NCBI RefSeq assembly: GCF_018100905.1 | Contig: NZ_JAGJEG010000001.1 | Coordinates: 597,917-661,916, forward strand | From: Pseudoalteromonas sp. MMG010 | Lineage (GTDB): Bacteria > Pseudomonadota > Gammaproteobacteria > Enterobacterales > Alteromonadaceae | Length of the DNA stretch: 64,000 nucleotides | Direction of reading: 5' to 3' | In this document: one piece after another, positions 1-8,217 of the stretch | Numbering within the stretch: the stretch's first letter is position 1 | How the letters are laid out: every line of letters begins with the position of its first letter | Position numbers and translations under genes: made by a program | The notes under the pieces: generated by a model | What the model was told of the DNA's origin: nothing | Databases searched by the model: none | Seen by the model: only the letters and a program-made list of their open reading frames with translations

Positions 1-1483
1 CACCACCCACTAATCCAGTGTCAGACCAAGCAGGCACTTCCGAGCCTAACTCAGGGTCACTAAAACCGGCATATTCGATGGATGTTTCTACCGCTATTTC
101 ACGTGCATGTGTGGTCGCAGCAACTTGTGCTAACCAAGGCGAAGAATTATCTAAATAACCAAAACACTCACTACCACATGAACCTGTACCATCATTACCG
201 GCTGCTGCTGCAACATTAATTCCGGCTTCACGTGCTGATAAAAATGCAAGCTGTACAGCATCTGACCATACATCAGAGTCAGCGCCACCAATTGAAAAGT
301 TAATGACATCAACACCATCTTCAATAGCATCTTCAATACCTGCTACTAGCGCTTCACCTGGACAACCTGAATACCCACTGTCATTAGTTGGGTAACACAC
401 TTGATATGCAACAATATTTGCATGAGGTGCAACACCTGAAATTTCAGGGAATAAAGCCTCTTTGATAACACGACCATCTGTATCATCGCCATAGCTGGCA
501 ACCATATATGGCACATCATATAATACGTTACCACCAGCTGTTGAAGCTACGTGGCTACCATGCCCTTGGTAATCTTCACCAATAGCAGGCCAACCCGCAA
601 CCATTGCATCATAAGATTCAGTAATAACATCGTACGAACGTACGCCGATTAACTTATCATTACATTGAATATCTTCGCTATCTTCTACACAGTCACCAAC
701 ATAAGCTCCAGCTCCCCATGGGTTAGTATGGTCATACCCATCACCCCCTACATCAGCAAAAGAAGGGTGATCAGAATTGATACCGGTATCGATAATACCA
801 ATAATTTGACCTTCACCTTTATTATTAACACCTGATTCGACTGCACTGCCATCCCAAATTTCATCGGCTTTTATTGTTTTAGGGCCTTCATCTGAGAGCA
901 GTTCATAATTTTTTGAGCGCATTACAGAAGATACGCGATCTAATTGACTAACTTTTTTAGCTTGGCTTTCGCTCATTTTTATTGAAAAGCCATTGATCGC
1001 TTTTGTAAATTGACGACGTACTTCACTTTTACCAATAGCACTACTAACTTCTTGAATAACTTCTTCTTGTTGAGTTAATAACGCTTTTTGGTAAGTATTA
1101 ATTGCATCAACAACAGGCTCACCTTTAGAAAATAATTTAGTTGCCCCTGCGCTTTTTAATGCCATTGCGACTTGACTGTTTGTATCACGAGCAGCAACCG
1201 TAACAGGGCTACCATATAAGCGCACAATATAAACATTCTCTCCAGTTAGTCCTTCTTCAACAAATTGTTTACTTTTAGATGGTAACTGAACATTCAAGCC
1301 ATCATTTTTCATCATGCTTCGCGAGCTAACCACTTCCTTTTGGAATGCTTTTAAGCCTTCCTGTGTAAAGTTTAATGGTTTAAGAACATCCTTATCAGAC
1401 ATAGTTGATGCAACAGCCGCATTTGCAGCTGCTGCGCTGTACAGCGCGACACCAATGGCTGAGACTAAGTTTTTTATTTTCAT
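1..1483 (-). CDS. Secreted S8 (subtilisin-like) serine peptidase, 3' end outside window
   Basis: Read from the ATG at 1483, the frame stays open to the window edge (about 494 codons), so the C-terminus is missing. The start has a clear signal peptide (MKIKNLVSAIGVALYSAAAA). An inhibitor-I9-like propeptide region follows (ENVYIVRLYGSPV), then the S8 catalytic domain. The catalytic Asp lies in IIDTGIN (about residue 232) and the catalytic His in GHGSHVAST (about residue 308). The active-site Ser would lie beyond position 1. Cys pairs in the stretches VGDCVEDSEDIQC and CYPTNDSGYSGCPG suggest disulfides, as expected for an exported marine protease. It is probably a secreted nutrient-scavenging protease; exact substrate unknown. 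Confidence 0.93.
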   Translation of the reverse strand, partial: MKIKNLVSAIGVALYSAAAANAAVASTMSDKDVLKPLNFTQEGLKAFQKEVVSSRSMMKNDGLNVQLPSKSKQFVEEGLTGENVYIVRLYGSPVTVAARDTNSQVAMALKSAGATKLFSKGEPVVDAINTYQKALLTQQEEVIQEVSSAIGKSEVRRQFTKAINGFSIKMSESQAKKVSQLDRVSSVMRSKNYELLSDEGPKTIKADEIWDGSAVESGVNNKGEGQIIGIIDTGINSDHPSFADVGGDGYDHTNPWGAGAYVGDCVEDSEDIQCNDKLIGVRSYDVITESYDAMVAGWPAIGEDYQGHGSHVASTAGGNVLYDVPYMVASYGDDTDGRVIKEALFPEISGVAPHANIVAYQVCYPTNDSGYSGCPGEALVAGIEDAIEDGVDVINFSIGGADSDVWSDAVQLAFLSAREAGINVAAAAGNDGTGSCGSECFGYLDNSSPWLAQVAATTHAREIAVETSIEYAGFSDPELGSEVPAWSDTGLVGG

Positions 1484-1517
1484 GATTCGCCTCGTTATAG
1501 TTTTTTAACCAAGTAGT

Positions 1518-1558
1518 GTGAATATTTATTCACTCTACTCTTGAATTTATTATTCAAA
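1518..1558. promoter_or_regulatory. Two adjacent inverted repeats upstream of the subtilisin gene
   Basis: GTGAATATTTATTCAC at 1518-1533 is a perfect palindrome with 7-bp arms. TTGAAT/ATTCAA arms follow at about 1542-1558. They lie 35-75 bp upstream of the protease start and 130-170 bp upstream of the divergent mipA-type gene. They could be operators or 5'-UTR stems. No regulator is identified. Confidence 0.35.
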
Positions 1559-1686
1559 CATATAACCTAAAGGCATACCTCATACTCAAATGTAGCATTT
1601 TGTACGTACAGTTAACTTCATTTAAATAATAGTTAACAATACATGTAATCTTCCCGCGTCTAAAAGACGAAAAACTAAGTTAGTAA

Positions 1687-2532
1687 ATGAAATATATATT
1701 TAAAAAATTTGTAGTTTTAATTTTAGTTACGTTCGCCGCTTCTCTACATTTAAGCGTATATTCTCAAGACAATGTACACCTTGTAGAAACAAATGAATTA
1801 AATTTGAGTGTATCCGTGGGATTTGGTGGTTTAGAAAATCCGCTCATTGATGCTAAAAACACCTTATTGCCTGTAATACCGCATCTAAGTTATTACGGTG
1901 ATAAATGGTACATAGAAGACTTTTCTATTGGCTATAGCTTAATTGAAGAACCTGGGCTGATTATTGACCTATTTACCGACTTTAATGAGGATGGCTTTTT
2001 CTTTGAACTTAATGGATTAGAAAATTTTTTTATAACCTCTCAAATACCTTCGGGGCCAGGTAAAAATGGAGGATTACCTAGCTATGCAAAACCGATTGAG
2101 CGCAAAGTATCCTACCTTGCCGGAGTGAGTATTTTGATACCTAATGAATTTGCCACACTAAAATTCTCTCATCTGCGAGATATATCAGGTGTACACAATG
2201 GTTACGAAACGCATATTTCATTATCAAAGGTATATAGCCTTTTTTCAGGAGATTTAGCGCTTGAGCTAGGTGCAAAATCTAAGGATGATAAAATTGCTAA
2301 TTATTATTACATGGTTCGTCCTGGCGAATTTTTAACTCGAATCTCTTCTTACTCAATAAATACGATTTATAACTCTCACATGAAATTAGCCTATTGGCGA
2401 AAAATCACAAATGACTGGGCACTTGATTTACAACTAACGCGAACACGTTTAGATAGCGAACTTGCTGCTACGCCTTTTATTAAGCAGCAGTACTATTATT
2501 CTGGATTCATAGGGTTTCACTACAGGTTTTAA
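1687..2532 (+). CDS. MipA/OmpV family outer-membrane protein
   Basis: The 281-residue protein has an N-terminal signal peptide (about residues 1-26, ending near SVYSQ). The rest consists of alternating amphipathic strands with aromatic residues and ends in a C-terminal Phe (GFHYRF), typical of outer-membrane beta-barrels. The pattern, including a start like LSVSVGFGGLENPL and a final strand YYSGFIGFHYRF, matches MltA-interacting protein/OmpV. Members have been linked to cell-wall enzyme scaffolds and to antibiotic or osmotic responses; the role here is not determined. It is the first gene of a compact four-gene run: one base separates its stop from the DUF3019 start, and a two-component pair follows, so it may be a target or sensor input of that pair. 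Confidence 0.8.
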   Translation: MKYIFKKFVVLILVTFAASLHLSVYSQDNVHLVETNELNLSVSVGFGGLENPLIDAKNTLLPVIPHLSYYGDKWYIEDFSIGYSLIEEPGLIIDLFTDFNEDGFFFELNGLENFFITSQIPSGPGKNGGLPSYAKPIERKVSYLAGVSILIPNEFATLKFSHLRDISGVHNGYETHISLSKVYSLFSGDLALELGAKSKDDKIANYYYMVRPGEFLTRISSYSINTIYNSHMKLAYWRKITNDWALDLQLTRTRLDSELAATPFIKQQYYYSGFIGFHYRF

Positions 2533-2533
2533 T

Positions 2534-2923
2534 ATGCAAATTTACAAAATGCTTATTTTACTAATGCTAGTTGCAGCCCCAGGGTATGCAAAGCAACGAC
2601 AACCGTTAGATCTTAGAACATCACCAACTACCTGTATTTACGAACCTGCTGATGCATTTTGCGAATTTGATCTTAATATCAATTTTGATACCAGTGACTA
2701 CGATGAATTATGTTTAGAAATTCCTCAGCATCCTAAATTTACGCAATGTTTTAACAATAAAAATAGAGTCAGCAAACGCCTTCACTTTCAAACAATAAGT
2801 AACATAACTATAAAAGTCGTTGACCCAAAAGCACAAAAAATTGTGGCTAAAAAGACAGTCACAGTAGGCCAATACCAACAAAAAAGTTACCGTGTAAAGC
2901 GCCGGTTTGGTTGGAGTTTGTAA
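2534..2923 (+). CDS. DUF3019 family small periplasmic protein
   Basis: The 129-residue protein has a signal peptide ending near GYAKQ. The mature part has paired cysteines (TTCIYEPADAFCEFD; LCLEIPQHPKFTQCF), suggesting two disulfides, and beta-strand-like segments. The spacing matches the DUF3019 family of marine gammaproteobacteria, which has no established function. It lies between the OmpV-type porin gene and a response regulator, and its TAA overlaps the next ATG (TAATG), so the genes are translationally coupled. A periplasmic partner of the porin or kinase is a reasonable inference. Confidence 0.75.
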   Translation: MQIYKMLILLMLVAAPGYAKQRQPLDLRTSPTTCIYEPADAFCEFDLNINFDTSDYDELCLEIPQHPKFTQCFNNKNRVSKRLHFQTISNITIKVVDPKAQKIVAKKTVTVGQYQQKSYRVKRRFGWSL

Positions 2924-3630
2924 TGAACCACATTTATTTAATTGAAGATGACGTTAAATTAGCAAAATTAATTCAAATGTTTTTACTAAAACATGGTTAC
3001 ACGTTAGATGTGTTTAATAGTGTAACGGCTTATCAAGATCACCAAGCGACGTTTATTCCTTCGCTCATTATATGCGATGTTATGCTACCCGATGGCAACG
3101 GCTTTGAGTTATTTAAGCAACTACAAAATGAACACACCTGCCCTATTATATTTTTAACCGCTTTAGATTCAAATCAATCGCAAATAAAAGGATTAAATTT
3201 AGGCGCTTGTGATTACTTAGTTAAACCTATTATGCCTAATTTACTATTGGCAAAAGTGAATGCTATTTTACGACAAAGTACAATAAATAATCAGCATATT
3301 AGTGAGTACAAACAACTTACGTTAGATCATCAAAATAAAACCATAAGCTTTGCAAAGCTCGATCTTAATTTAAACGAAAATGAATATGAAATAGTGGCAT
3401 TTTTAGTTAAAAACGCCCCTCACCCAGTATCACGTGAAGTGCTATTTCAACATGTTATTGGCCGAGAGTACGATGGCTTAGACCGAGCAATCGATTTAAA
3501 GGTGAGTAGATTGCGTAAAAAGCTAACGGCCTTATTTAATGCAAGCTACGAGCTCAACTGCCGATTAGATATAAAATCGGTAAGAGGAAAAGGTTATTGC
3601 TTAGATATACAAACAGCTAGTGACCAATAA
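2923..3630 (+). CDS. OmpR/PhoB-type response regulator
   Basis: The 235-residue protein has a receiver domain (residues about 1-115) with acidic residues E8, D9 and D10, phosphoacceptor Asp52 in IICDVMLPDG and the conserved Lys in YLVKP. A winged-helix DNA-binding domain follows, ending in SVRGKGYCLD. The ATG at 2923 is preferred over an upstream in-frame TTG at 2911, because it overlaps the preceding stop and begins directly with the receiver strand NHIYLIEDD. The next gene, 1 bp downstream, encodes the cognate kinase. The likely target is the operon itself, including the OmpV-type porin (inference from linkage). Confidence 0.92.
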   Translation: MNHIYLIEDDVKLAKLIQMFLLKHGYTLDVFNSVTAYQDHQATFIPSLIICDVMLPDGNGFELFKQLQNEHTCPIIFLTALDSNQSQIKGLNLGACDYLVKPIMPNLLLAKVNAILRQSTINNQHISEYKQLTLDHQNKTISFAKLDLNLNENEYEIVAFLVKNAPHPVSREVLFQHVIGREYDGLDRAIDLKVSRLRKKLTALFNASYELNCRLDIKSVRGKGYCLDIQTASDQ

Positions 3631-4821
3631 ATGAACCAGCAATTTCTTAGACTTTATATACTTTTTACTGCCAGTTTAATTATACTTGTTATGGTATTTG
3701 GCCAGCTATACAACCAGCTTTTTTATAATGATGTTCCAACAATTCAATTAAAAGTAAAAGATTTTCAGCAGTTTATTGAGAACAGCGATAATAAAATTCA
3801 AAATACTTCACTTAGCACCCTAGCAATGCCAAAATCACTTAAAGAACAGCTGTTAAACGATGGCATTTTAAGTGTGAAGCATAATAACCAAGAACTAATC
3901 TATTTAATTAACCAAGTAACTCAGCAAGTTCATATTGTTGGCCCTTTAGATATTTATCAACCACAAGATAATAATATTATTGGCTTTTTAGCGTTTTATA
4001 GCCTACTTGGTTTAGTTGTTTTACTGCTTATTCGTCCAGTATTTAGGGATTTAAGTAAATTACAAAAAGCAGCAAAATCGTTTGCTGAGCACCCACGAAA
4101 AATCAACGTACATTTACCTAAAAAGTCATCGATTACTCCGTTGTCAGATACTTTTACCAGCATGTCTGAGCGCATTGAACAATTTATTGGCCTACACCAG
4201 GATTTATCTCGGATTATATCGCACGAAATACGCACTCCGCTTACGCGTATGCGCTTTGCTTTATCATTATCTGATGAACCTACATGCGATCAGCTTGAAC
4301 ACGATATAAACGAAATAGAAAGCCGCCTTGAGCAATATTTAAGCTTTGCGAGAATAGAACATCAAAATGAGTTATTTCAACAACAAAGGATTAATTTAGG
4401 TGCTATTGTTAAAGCCGAAATAGATAAATTTTCATTGTACGATACGATCACCTTCAATTTTAAAAATAACGTGCAATGGGTGAATTGCGAATCTACTTAT
4501 ATGGCAATTGCAATACAAAATTTATTAATTAATGCGACAAAATACGCAAAAAATACAATCACGTTATGTAATCAACTGACTTACGATGGTTATGAGTTAA
4601 GTGTAGAAGATGATGGCATGGGCTTGCCGGTAAATGCCGATGCACTAATCAATCCATTTCAGCAAGGGCAAGATGATAACCTAGCCAGTGGCTATGGCTT
4701 AGGGTTGTACATAGTAAAACGCATTATTACTTGGCATGGCGGTACTATTACACTTAAAAATAGCCCACAAACAGGCGGTGCACTGATTATACTTCGCTGG
4801 CCTAGAATAAAAAGTACCTAA
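3631..4821 (+). CDS. Sensor histidine kinase partner of the upstream response regulator
   Basis: The 396-residue inner-membrane kinase has TM1 at about residues 8-27, a periplasmic sensor loop of roughly 90 residues with no recognised domain, and TM2 at about 117-135. A HAMP-like linker follows, then the HisKA box with His198 in IISHEIRTPLTRM. The HATPase domain shows N (NLLINATKYA), G1 (EDDGMGLP) and G2 (GYGLGLYIVKR) boxes. It starts immediately after the regulator stop codon, which indicates co-transcription. Architecture resembles RstB/EnvZ-like kinases. Signal unknown; neighbouring envelope proteins suggest a cell-surface stimulus. Confidence 0.92.
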   Translation: MNQQFLRLYILFTASLIILVMVFGQLYNQLFYNDVPTIQLKVKDFQQFIENSDNKIQNTSLSTLAMPKSLKEQLLNDGILSVKHNNQELIYLINQVTQQVHIVGPLDIYQPQDNNIIGFLAFYSLLGLVVLLLIRPVFRDLSKLQKAAKSFAEHPRKINVHLPKKSSITPLSDTFTSMSERIEQFIGLHQDLSRIISHEIRTPLTRMRFALSLSDEPTCDQLEHDINEIESRLEQYLSFARIEHQNELFQQQRINLGAIVKAEIDKFSLYDTITFNFKNNVQWVNCESTYMAIAIQNLLINATKYAKNTITLCNQLTYDGYELSVEDDGMGLPVNADALINPFQQGQDDNLASGYGLGLYIVKRIITWHGGTITLKNSPQTGGALIILRWPRIKST

Positions 4822-5144
4822 ACGTTAAGCTGCTTCCTAAGGTATGTTGAGCTTAGTAGGTTATGAGTTCCCCCCCATAATTTAATAGTGACGTACTGAA
4901 ATATTAATAATGTGCAAATTTGGGATTCATCGCTATTTGTTAACGACTCAATAAAACACTCTCTTCCCTTTCTCAAGCTCGATAATCATTTACTCAATAA
5001 TTAAAAACGTCTTGTTAATATTTCAAATAAGTTATTAAAAACTAAACGCCCCTCCCTTGTCGTTCGTATTAAATCAACATAGCCACTTTTAATAGTTATT
5101 AGCTAATTAACAGTGCGTATTTCAGTAAAAGGTTTGTTTTAAAT
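4822..5144. other. Intergenic region without recognised feature
   Basis: This 323-bp AT-rich stretch lies between the kinase and the photolyase-family gene. It contains an eight-base C run near 4870 but no convincing terminator hairpin, RNA gene or coding frame. It presumably carries the photolyase promoter. Confidence 0.4.
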
Positions 5145-6638
5145 ATGAAAAATAAAATTAATATTGTTTGGTTTAAACGTGATTTACGACTCTCCGATCA
5201 CCCGCCTTTAAAGCATGCTTTTGCAAGCTCACTTCCTACACTGTTAATTTATAACTTTGAACCAATTTTACTCCAAGACCCTCACTATAGTGCACGTCAT
5301 TGGCGTTTTGTGTATCAATCTATTAAAGATATGAACAACCAATTAGCTCGCTTTAATACCAAGGTGTATTACTTTAATTGTGATATGCAAATGTTGCTTA
5401 ATAATATAAGTGAACAATTTGATATTGATACGATCTTTAGCCATCAAGAAATAGGTTTAGAGATTACGTTTAAACGCGATATAGCAATAAAAAAATGGTG
5501 TAACAAGCAACAAATAAAATGGTACGAATTTCCCACGGGCGCAGTGATCAGGGGCAGCAAAAACCGAGACGACTGGGCTAATAAATGGCATAAAACCATG
5601 CAAAGTGAATTGGCAGTGCCAAATTGGCATGCAGTTAATAGCCTACCGTTACAACACTACCAAGCACCGTTACTCCCGTTAGAGTTCACGCAAATCAACG
5701 ATAACTTTCAAATAGGTGGAGCCAAGCATGCACGCAATTTATTACATAGCTTTTTTAATGAACGAGGAAAAGGATATCAAAAAGGCATCTCTAGCCCCAG
5801 TTTAAGCCAAGTTCATTGCTCGCGCCTTTCACCGCATTTAGCGTGGGGAAATATAAGTATAAAACAAGTTTATCAGCAAGCTATTGAGCATTATCAAACT
5901 AAAAAAAGTGGTTGGCGACGCCCGTTGTCAGCATTTATTTCTAGGTTGCATTGGCATTGTCATTTTATGCAAAAATTTGAAAGTGAATGTTCAATGCAGT
6001 TTTCCCCTTTAAACAGTGCTTACCAACACTTTCCTTATCGACAAGATAAACAGGTTGAATTGGATTTACAGCGCTTTGCCAATGGACAAACGGGCATTCC
6101 TATTATCGATGCATGTATGCGTTGCTTAAAACACACCGGTTATATTAACTTTCGTATGCGAGCGATGTTAGTTAGCTTCGTTACACATCATTTAAATATT
6201 AGCTGGCAACAAGTAAGTTTAATTCTTGCTCGCTATTTTTTAGACTTCGAACCCGGTATTCATTACCCTCAAATACAAATGCAAGCATCGGTAACAGGCA
6301 TTAATACGATAAGGCATTACAACCCTATTAAACAATCTCAAGATCAAGATACACAGGGCCTATTTATCAAAACTTGGTGCCGTGAACTGACTAAACTCCC
6401 TGTTGAATACTTGCACCAACCATGGCAACAAACGCCTATGGAAGCATTGTTTAATGATTTTAAATTAGGTGAAGACTACCCTCTTCCTATGATTGACTTA
6501 ACTCAGGCATCTAAAAAAGCAAAACAAAGGTTATGGCAATACCGTGAACGTCCCGATGTCATATCTGCTATTGCTCAGATATTAAAAAAACATGTCAATA
6601 TGCATAATTCAAAACAACAACTTAAGCTCGATGAATAA
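5145..6638 (+). CDS. Cryptochrome/photolyase family flavoprotein
   Basis: The 497-residue protein has the N-terminal photolyase Rossmann domain (IVWFKRDLRLSDHPPL) and a C-terminal FAD-binding helical domain (TGIPIIDACMRCLKHTGY). The family members are blue-light-driven DNA repair enzymes or photoreceptors. Against E. coli PhrB the flavin-pocket and tryptophan-chain segment NNGGWQ reads HYPQIQ here, and the HNRLRM segment reads NFRMRA. This is therefore probably not a standard class I CPD photolyase but another subgroup of the family. Its stop overlaps the ATG of a DUF2256 gene, a frequent neighbour of this subgroup. Repair activity is not established from sequence. Confidence 0.85.
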   Translation: MKNKINIVWFKRDLRLSDHPPLKHAFASSLPTLLIYNFEPILLQDPHYSARHWRFVYQSIKDMNNQLARFNTKVYYFNCDMQMLLNNISEQFDIDTIFSHQEIGLEITFKRDIAIKKWCNKQQIKWYEFPTGAVIRGSKNRDDWANKWHKTMQSELAVPNWHAVNSLPLQHYQAPLLPLEFTQINDNFQIGGAKHARNLLHSFFNERGKGYQKGISSPSLSQVHCSRLSPHLAWGNISIKQVYQQAIEHYQTKKSGWRRPLSAFISRLHWHCHFMQKFESECSMQFSPLNSAYQHFPYRQDKQVELDLQRFANGQTGIPIIDACMRCLKHTGYINFRMRAMLVSFVTHHLNISWQQVSLILARYFLDFEPGIHYPQIQMQASVTGINTIRHYNPIKQSQDQDTQGLFIKTWCRELTKLPVEYLHQPWQQTPMEALFNDFKLGEDYPLPMIDLTQASKKAKQRLWQYRERPDVISAIAQILKKHVNMHNSKQQLKLDE

Positions 6639-6783
6639 TGGCCCATAAAAAATGTAACTTACCCCATAAAATATGCCCAATTTGTCATCGCCTTTTTATG
6701 TGGCGAAAAAATGGCATCGCGATTGGGAGAATGTTGTTTACTGCAGTCAACGTTGTAAAAAGCACCAAATTAACAACCGGTAA
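6638..6783 (+). pseudogene. DUF2256 zinc-ribbon-like protein, frameshifted
   Basis: The ATG at 6638 overlaps the photolyase stop. The frame encodes [20 protein letters not shown] then MWRK. At the A run 6706-6711 the family continuation is found in another frame: [18 protein letters not shown], ending at TAA 6781-6783. One extra A would restore a 48-residue protein with the CPxC...YCSxRC cysteine pattern of DUF2256. As written, the frame runs to 6850 with an unrelated tail. This is either a recent one-base deletion, a homopolymer sequencing error, or slippage; the good conservation downstream favours a very recent event or an error. Confidence 0.8.
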
Positions 6784-6893
6784 ATGTGAGTGTCTGCTTA
6801 AGTTTTCTTTATTGATGTGCCTAAAAAAGAAACATTTACCCAATCTATAAACCATGCCATTATAAAGTAACACATTATTAAATAAGGATATTT

Positions 6894-8093
6894 ATGAAAA
6901 CTATACTATCGCTTATATTTATACTTACGTTTAGCACGCCATTTTTAAGTCATGCAAAAATCAATACAACCGGCATATCCATTGGTAAAAAAGTTATTTT
7001 ACAATCCAAAATACTTAACGAAGAAAGGCCTATCAGTATATTTATACCTGACACGGTAAAAGATGATCAGCCCCTGTATGTTATTTATTTACTTGATGGT
7101 GTTGAACATTTTCATACAGCATCCGGTGTTATTAAATCCCTTGTTGATTACGAGCAGATACCTAACGCAATGTTGGTTGGTATTGATACAACCCACCGTG
7201 TGCGCGATTATTTACCCAAAGTACAAGGTGAGCCTAAAACTGAGTTTCAAACCTTTGTTAAAAATAAATGGCCTGAGGCTGGGCAAACCGACAATTTTTT
7301 AAAGTTTGTGTCTGACGAACTCATGCCCTATATAAACAGTAATTACTCTACTAACGGCTACAACACCTTAATTGGTCACTCTAACGCAGGGACTTTAGCG
7401 CTTTATACTTTAGTTAATCAGCCGGAATTATTTAACAACTACATAGCTATAAGCCCAAACAGTTGGTGGAGTGATGAAGAGTTAAAAAATAATATTATTA
7501 AATACACTAAAAACCCTAAAGGCGCTCAAGAGTTATTTATTAGTGTCGCAAGCGAAGGTGCACGTTTTTATACTGGTGTACTCAATACTTTAGTAAATTT
7601 AGAGCAGCAAACGCCATCGCAGCTAACATGGGAATATAAACATTACCCTGCTTTTACTCATATGGGCACCATACTTCCAGCCCTTAGCGATAGCTTAATT
7701 CACTTATTTCGTGATTTAATATTTAAAGTGACTGACGAGCACGGAAAATTTTCAGATGTGTCGCTTATTACAGGTTACTACCAAGCACTGAATGATAAAT
7801 ACGGTTTTGACGTTAAAATTCCACAAGATGTATTTGTAGAATTTGCCCATAACCAGCAAAAATTTGGTAACACAGCTAAAGCTATCGCCACCCTAAAACG
7901 CTTTACTCGCGATTACCCTAATGCTGCATACTCTCACATGCGATTATCGCAAGGATACACGGCTAACAAACAGTTTAAAGAAGCGGTGACCAGTATGAAA
8001 CACGCACTAGAGCTGGCTAAGAAAAACTCACGCGACCCACTGCTAATTGATGCACTACAAGATATGGTGAAAAAAGCCCAAGCCAATTTGTAA
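6894..8093 (+). CDS. Secreted alpha/beta-hydrolase esterase (esterase D/enterochelin-esterase fold) with TPR-like tail
   Basis: The 399-residue protein has a signal peptide (about 1-21, ending FLSHA) and a strong ribosome site (AAGGA) before the ATG. The PF00756-type domain shows VIYLLDG near residue 65 and the nucleophile elbow GHSNAG with Ser163. His in the PAFTHMGT segment is a plausible catalytic base. The last 110 residues contain helical repeats (EFAHNQQKFGNTAKAIATLK; LSQGYTANKQFKEAVTSMKH) resembling tetratricopeptide repeats. Substrate unknown; related proteins cleave siderophore or acyl esters. It is followed by a strong hairpin terminator. Confidence 0.85.
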   Translation: MKTILSLIFILTFSTPFLSHAKINTTGISIGKKVILQSKILNEERPISIFIPDTVKDDQPLYVIYLLDGVEHFHTASGVIKSLVDYEQIPNAMLVGIDTTHRVRDYLPKVQGEPKTEFQTFVKNKWPEAGQTDNFLKFVSDELMPYINSNYSTNGYNTLIGHSNAGTLALYTLVNQPELFNNYIAISPNSWWSDEELKNNIIKYTKNPKGAQELFISVASEGARFYTGVLNTLVNLEQQTPSQLTWEYKHYPAFTHMGTILPALSDSLIHLFRDLIFKVTDEHGKFSDVSLITGYYQALNDKYGFDVKIPQDVFVEFAHNQQKFGNTAKAIATLKRFTRDYPNAAYSHMRLSQGYTANKQFKEAVTSMKHALELAKKNSRDPLLIDALQDMVKKAQANL

Positions 8094-8117
8094 ACTAACG
8101 GCCTCTCAAAATAAAAA

Positions 8118-8150
8118 ACCGATGCTTAAACTAAGCATCGGTTTTTCTTT
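8118..8150 (+). terminator. Rho-independent terminator after the esterase gene
   Basis: A perfect 11-bp stem ACCGATGCTTA / TAAGCATCGGT is followed by a T-rich tract. The A run on the left side means it could also act for the minus-strand ubi operon. Confidence 0.9.
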
Positions 8151-8184
8151 GCTGAAAGCTAAAAACTAACCACTTTACTTTACC

Positions 8185-8217
8185 TGTTAGGTTTCACTTC
8201 GCTTTTCCCAACCTACG
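8185..8217 (-). repeat. Single REP-like palindromic element
   Basis: Read on the minus strand it begins CGTAGGTTGGGAAAAGCGAA and ends in AACCTAACA. TAGGTT/AACCTA arms flank a GCGAAG-type loop. This resembles the widespread REP-like element with core GTAGGTTGGG...CCCAAC. It abuts the 3' end of ubiI. Confidence 0.5.

Noticed and set aside
6700..6783. DUF2256 shift as programmed frameshifting
   Set aside because: A six-A run could slip, but there is no stimulatory structure or precedent in this family; deletion or sequence error is simpler.
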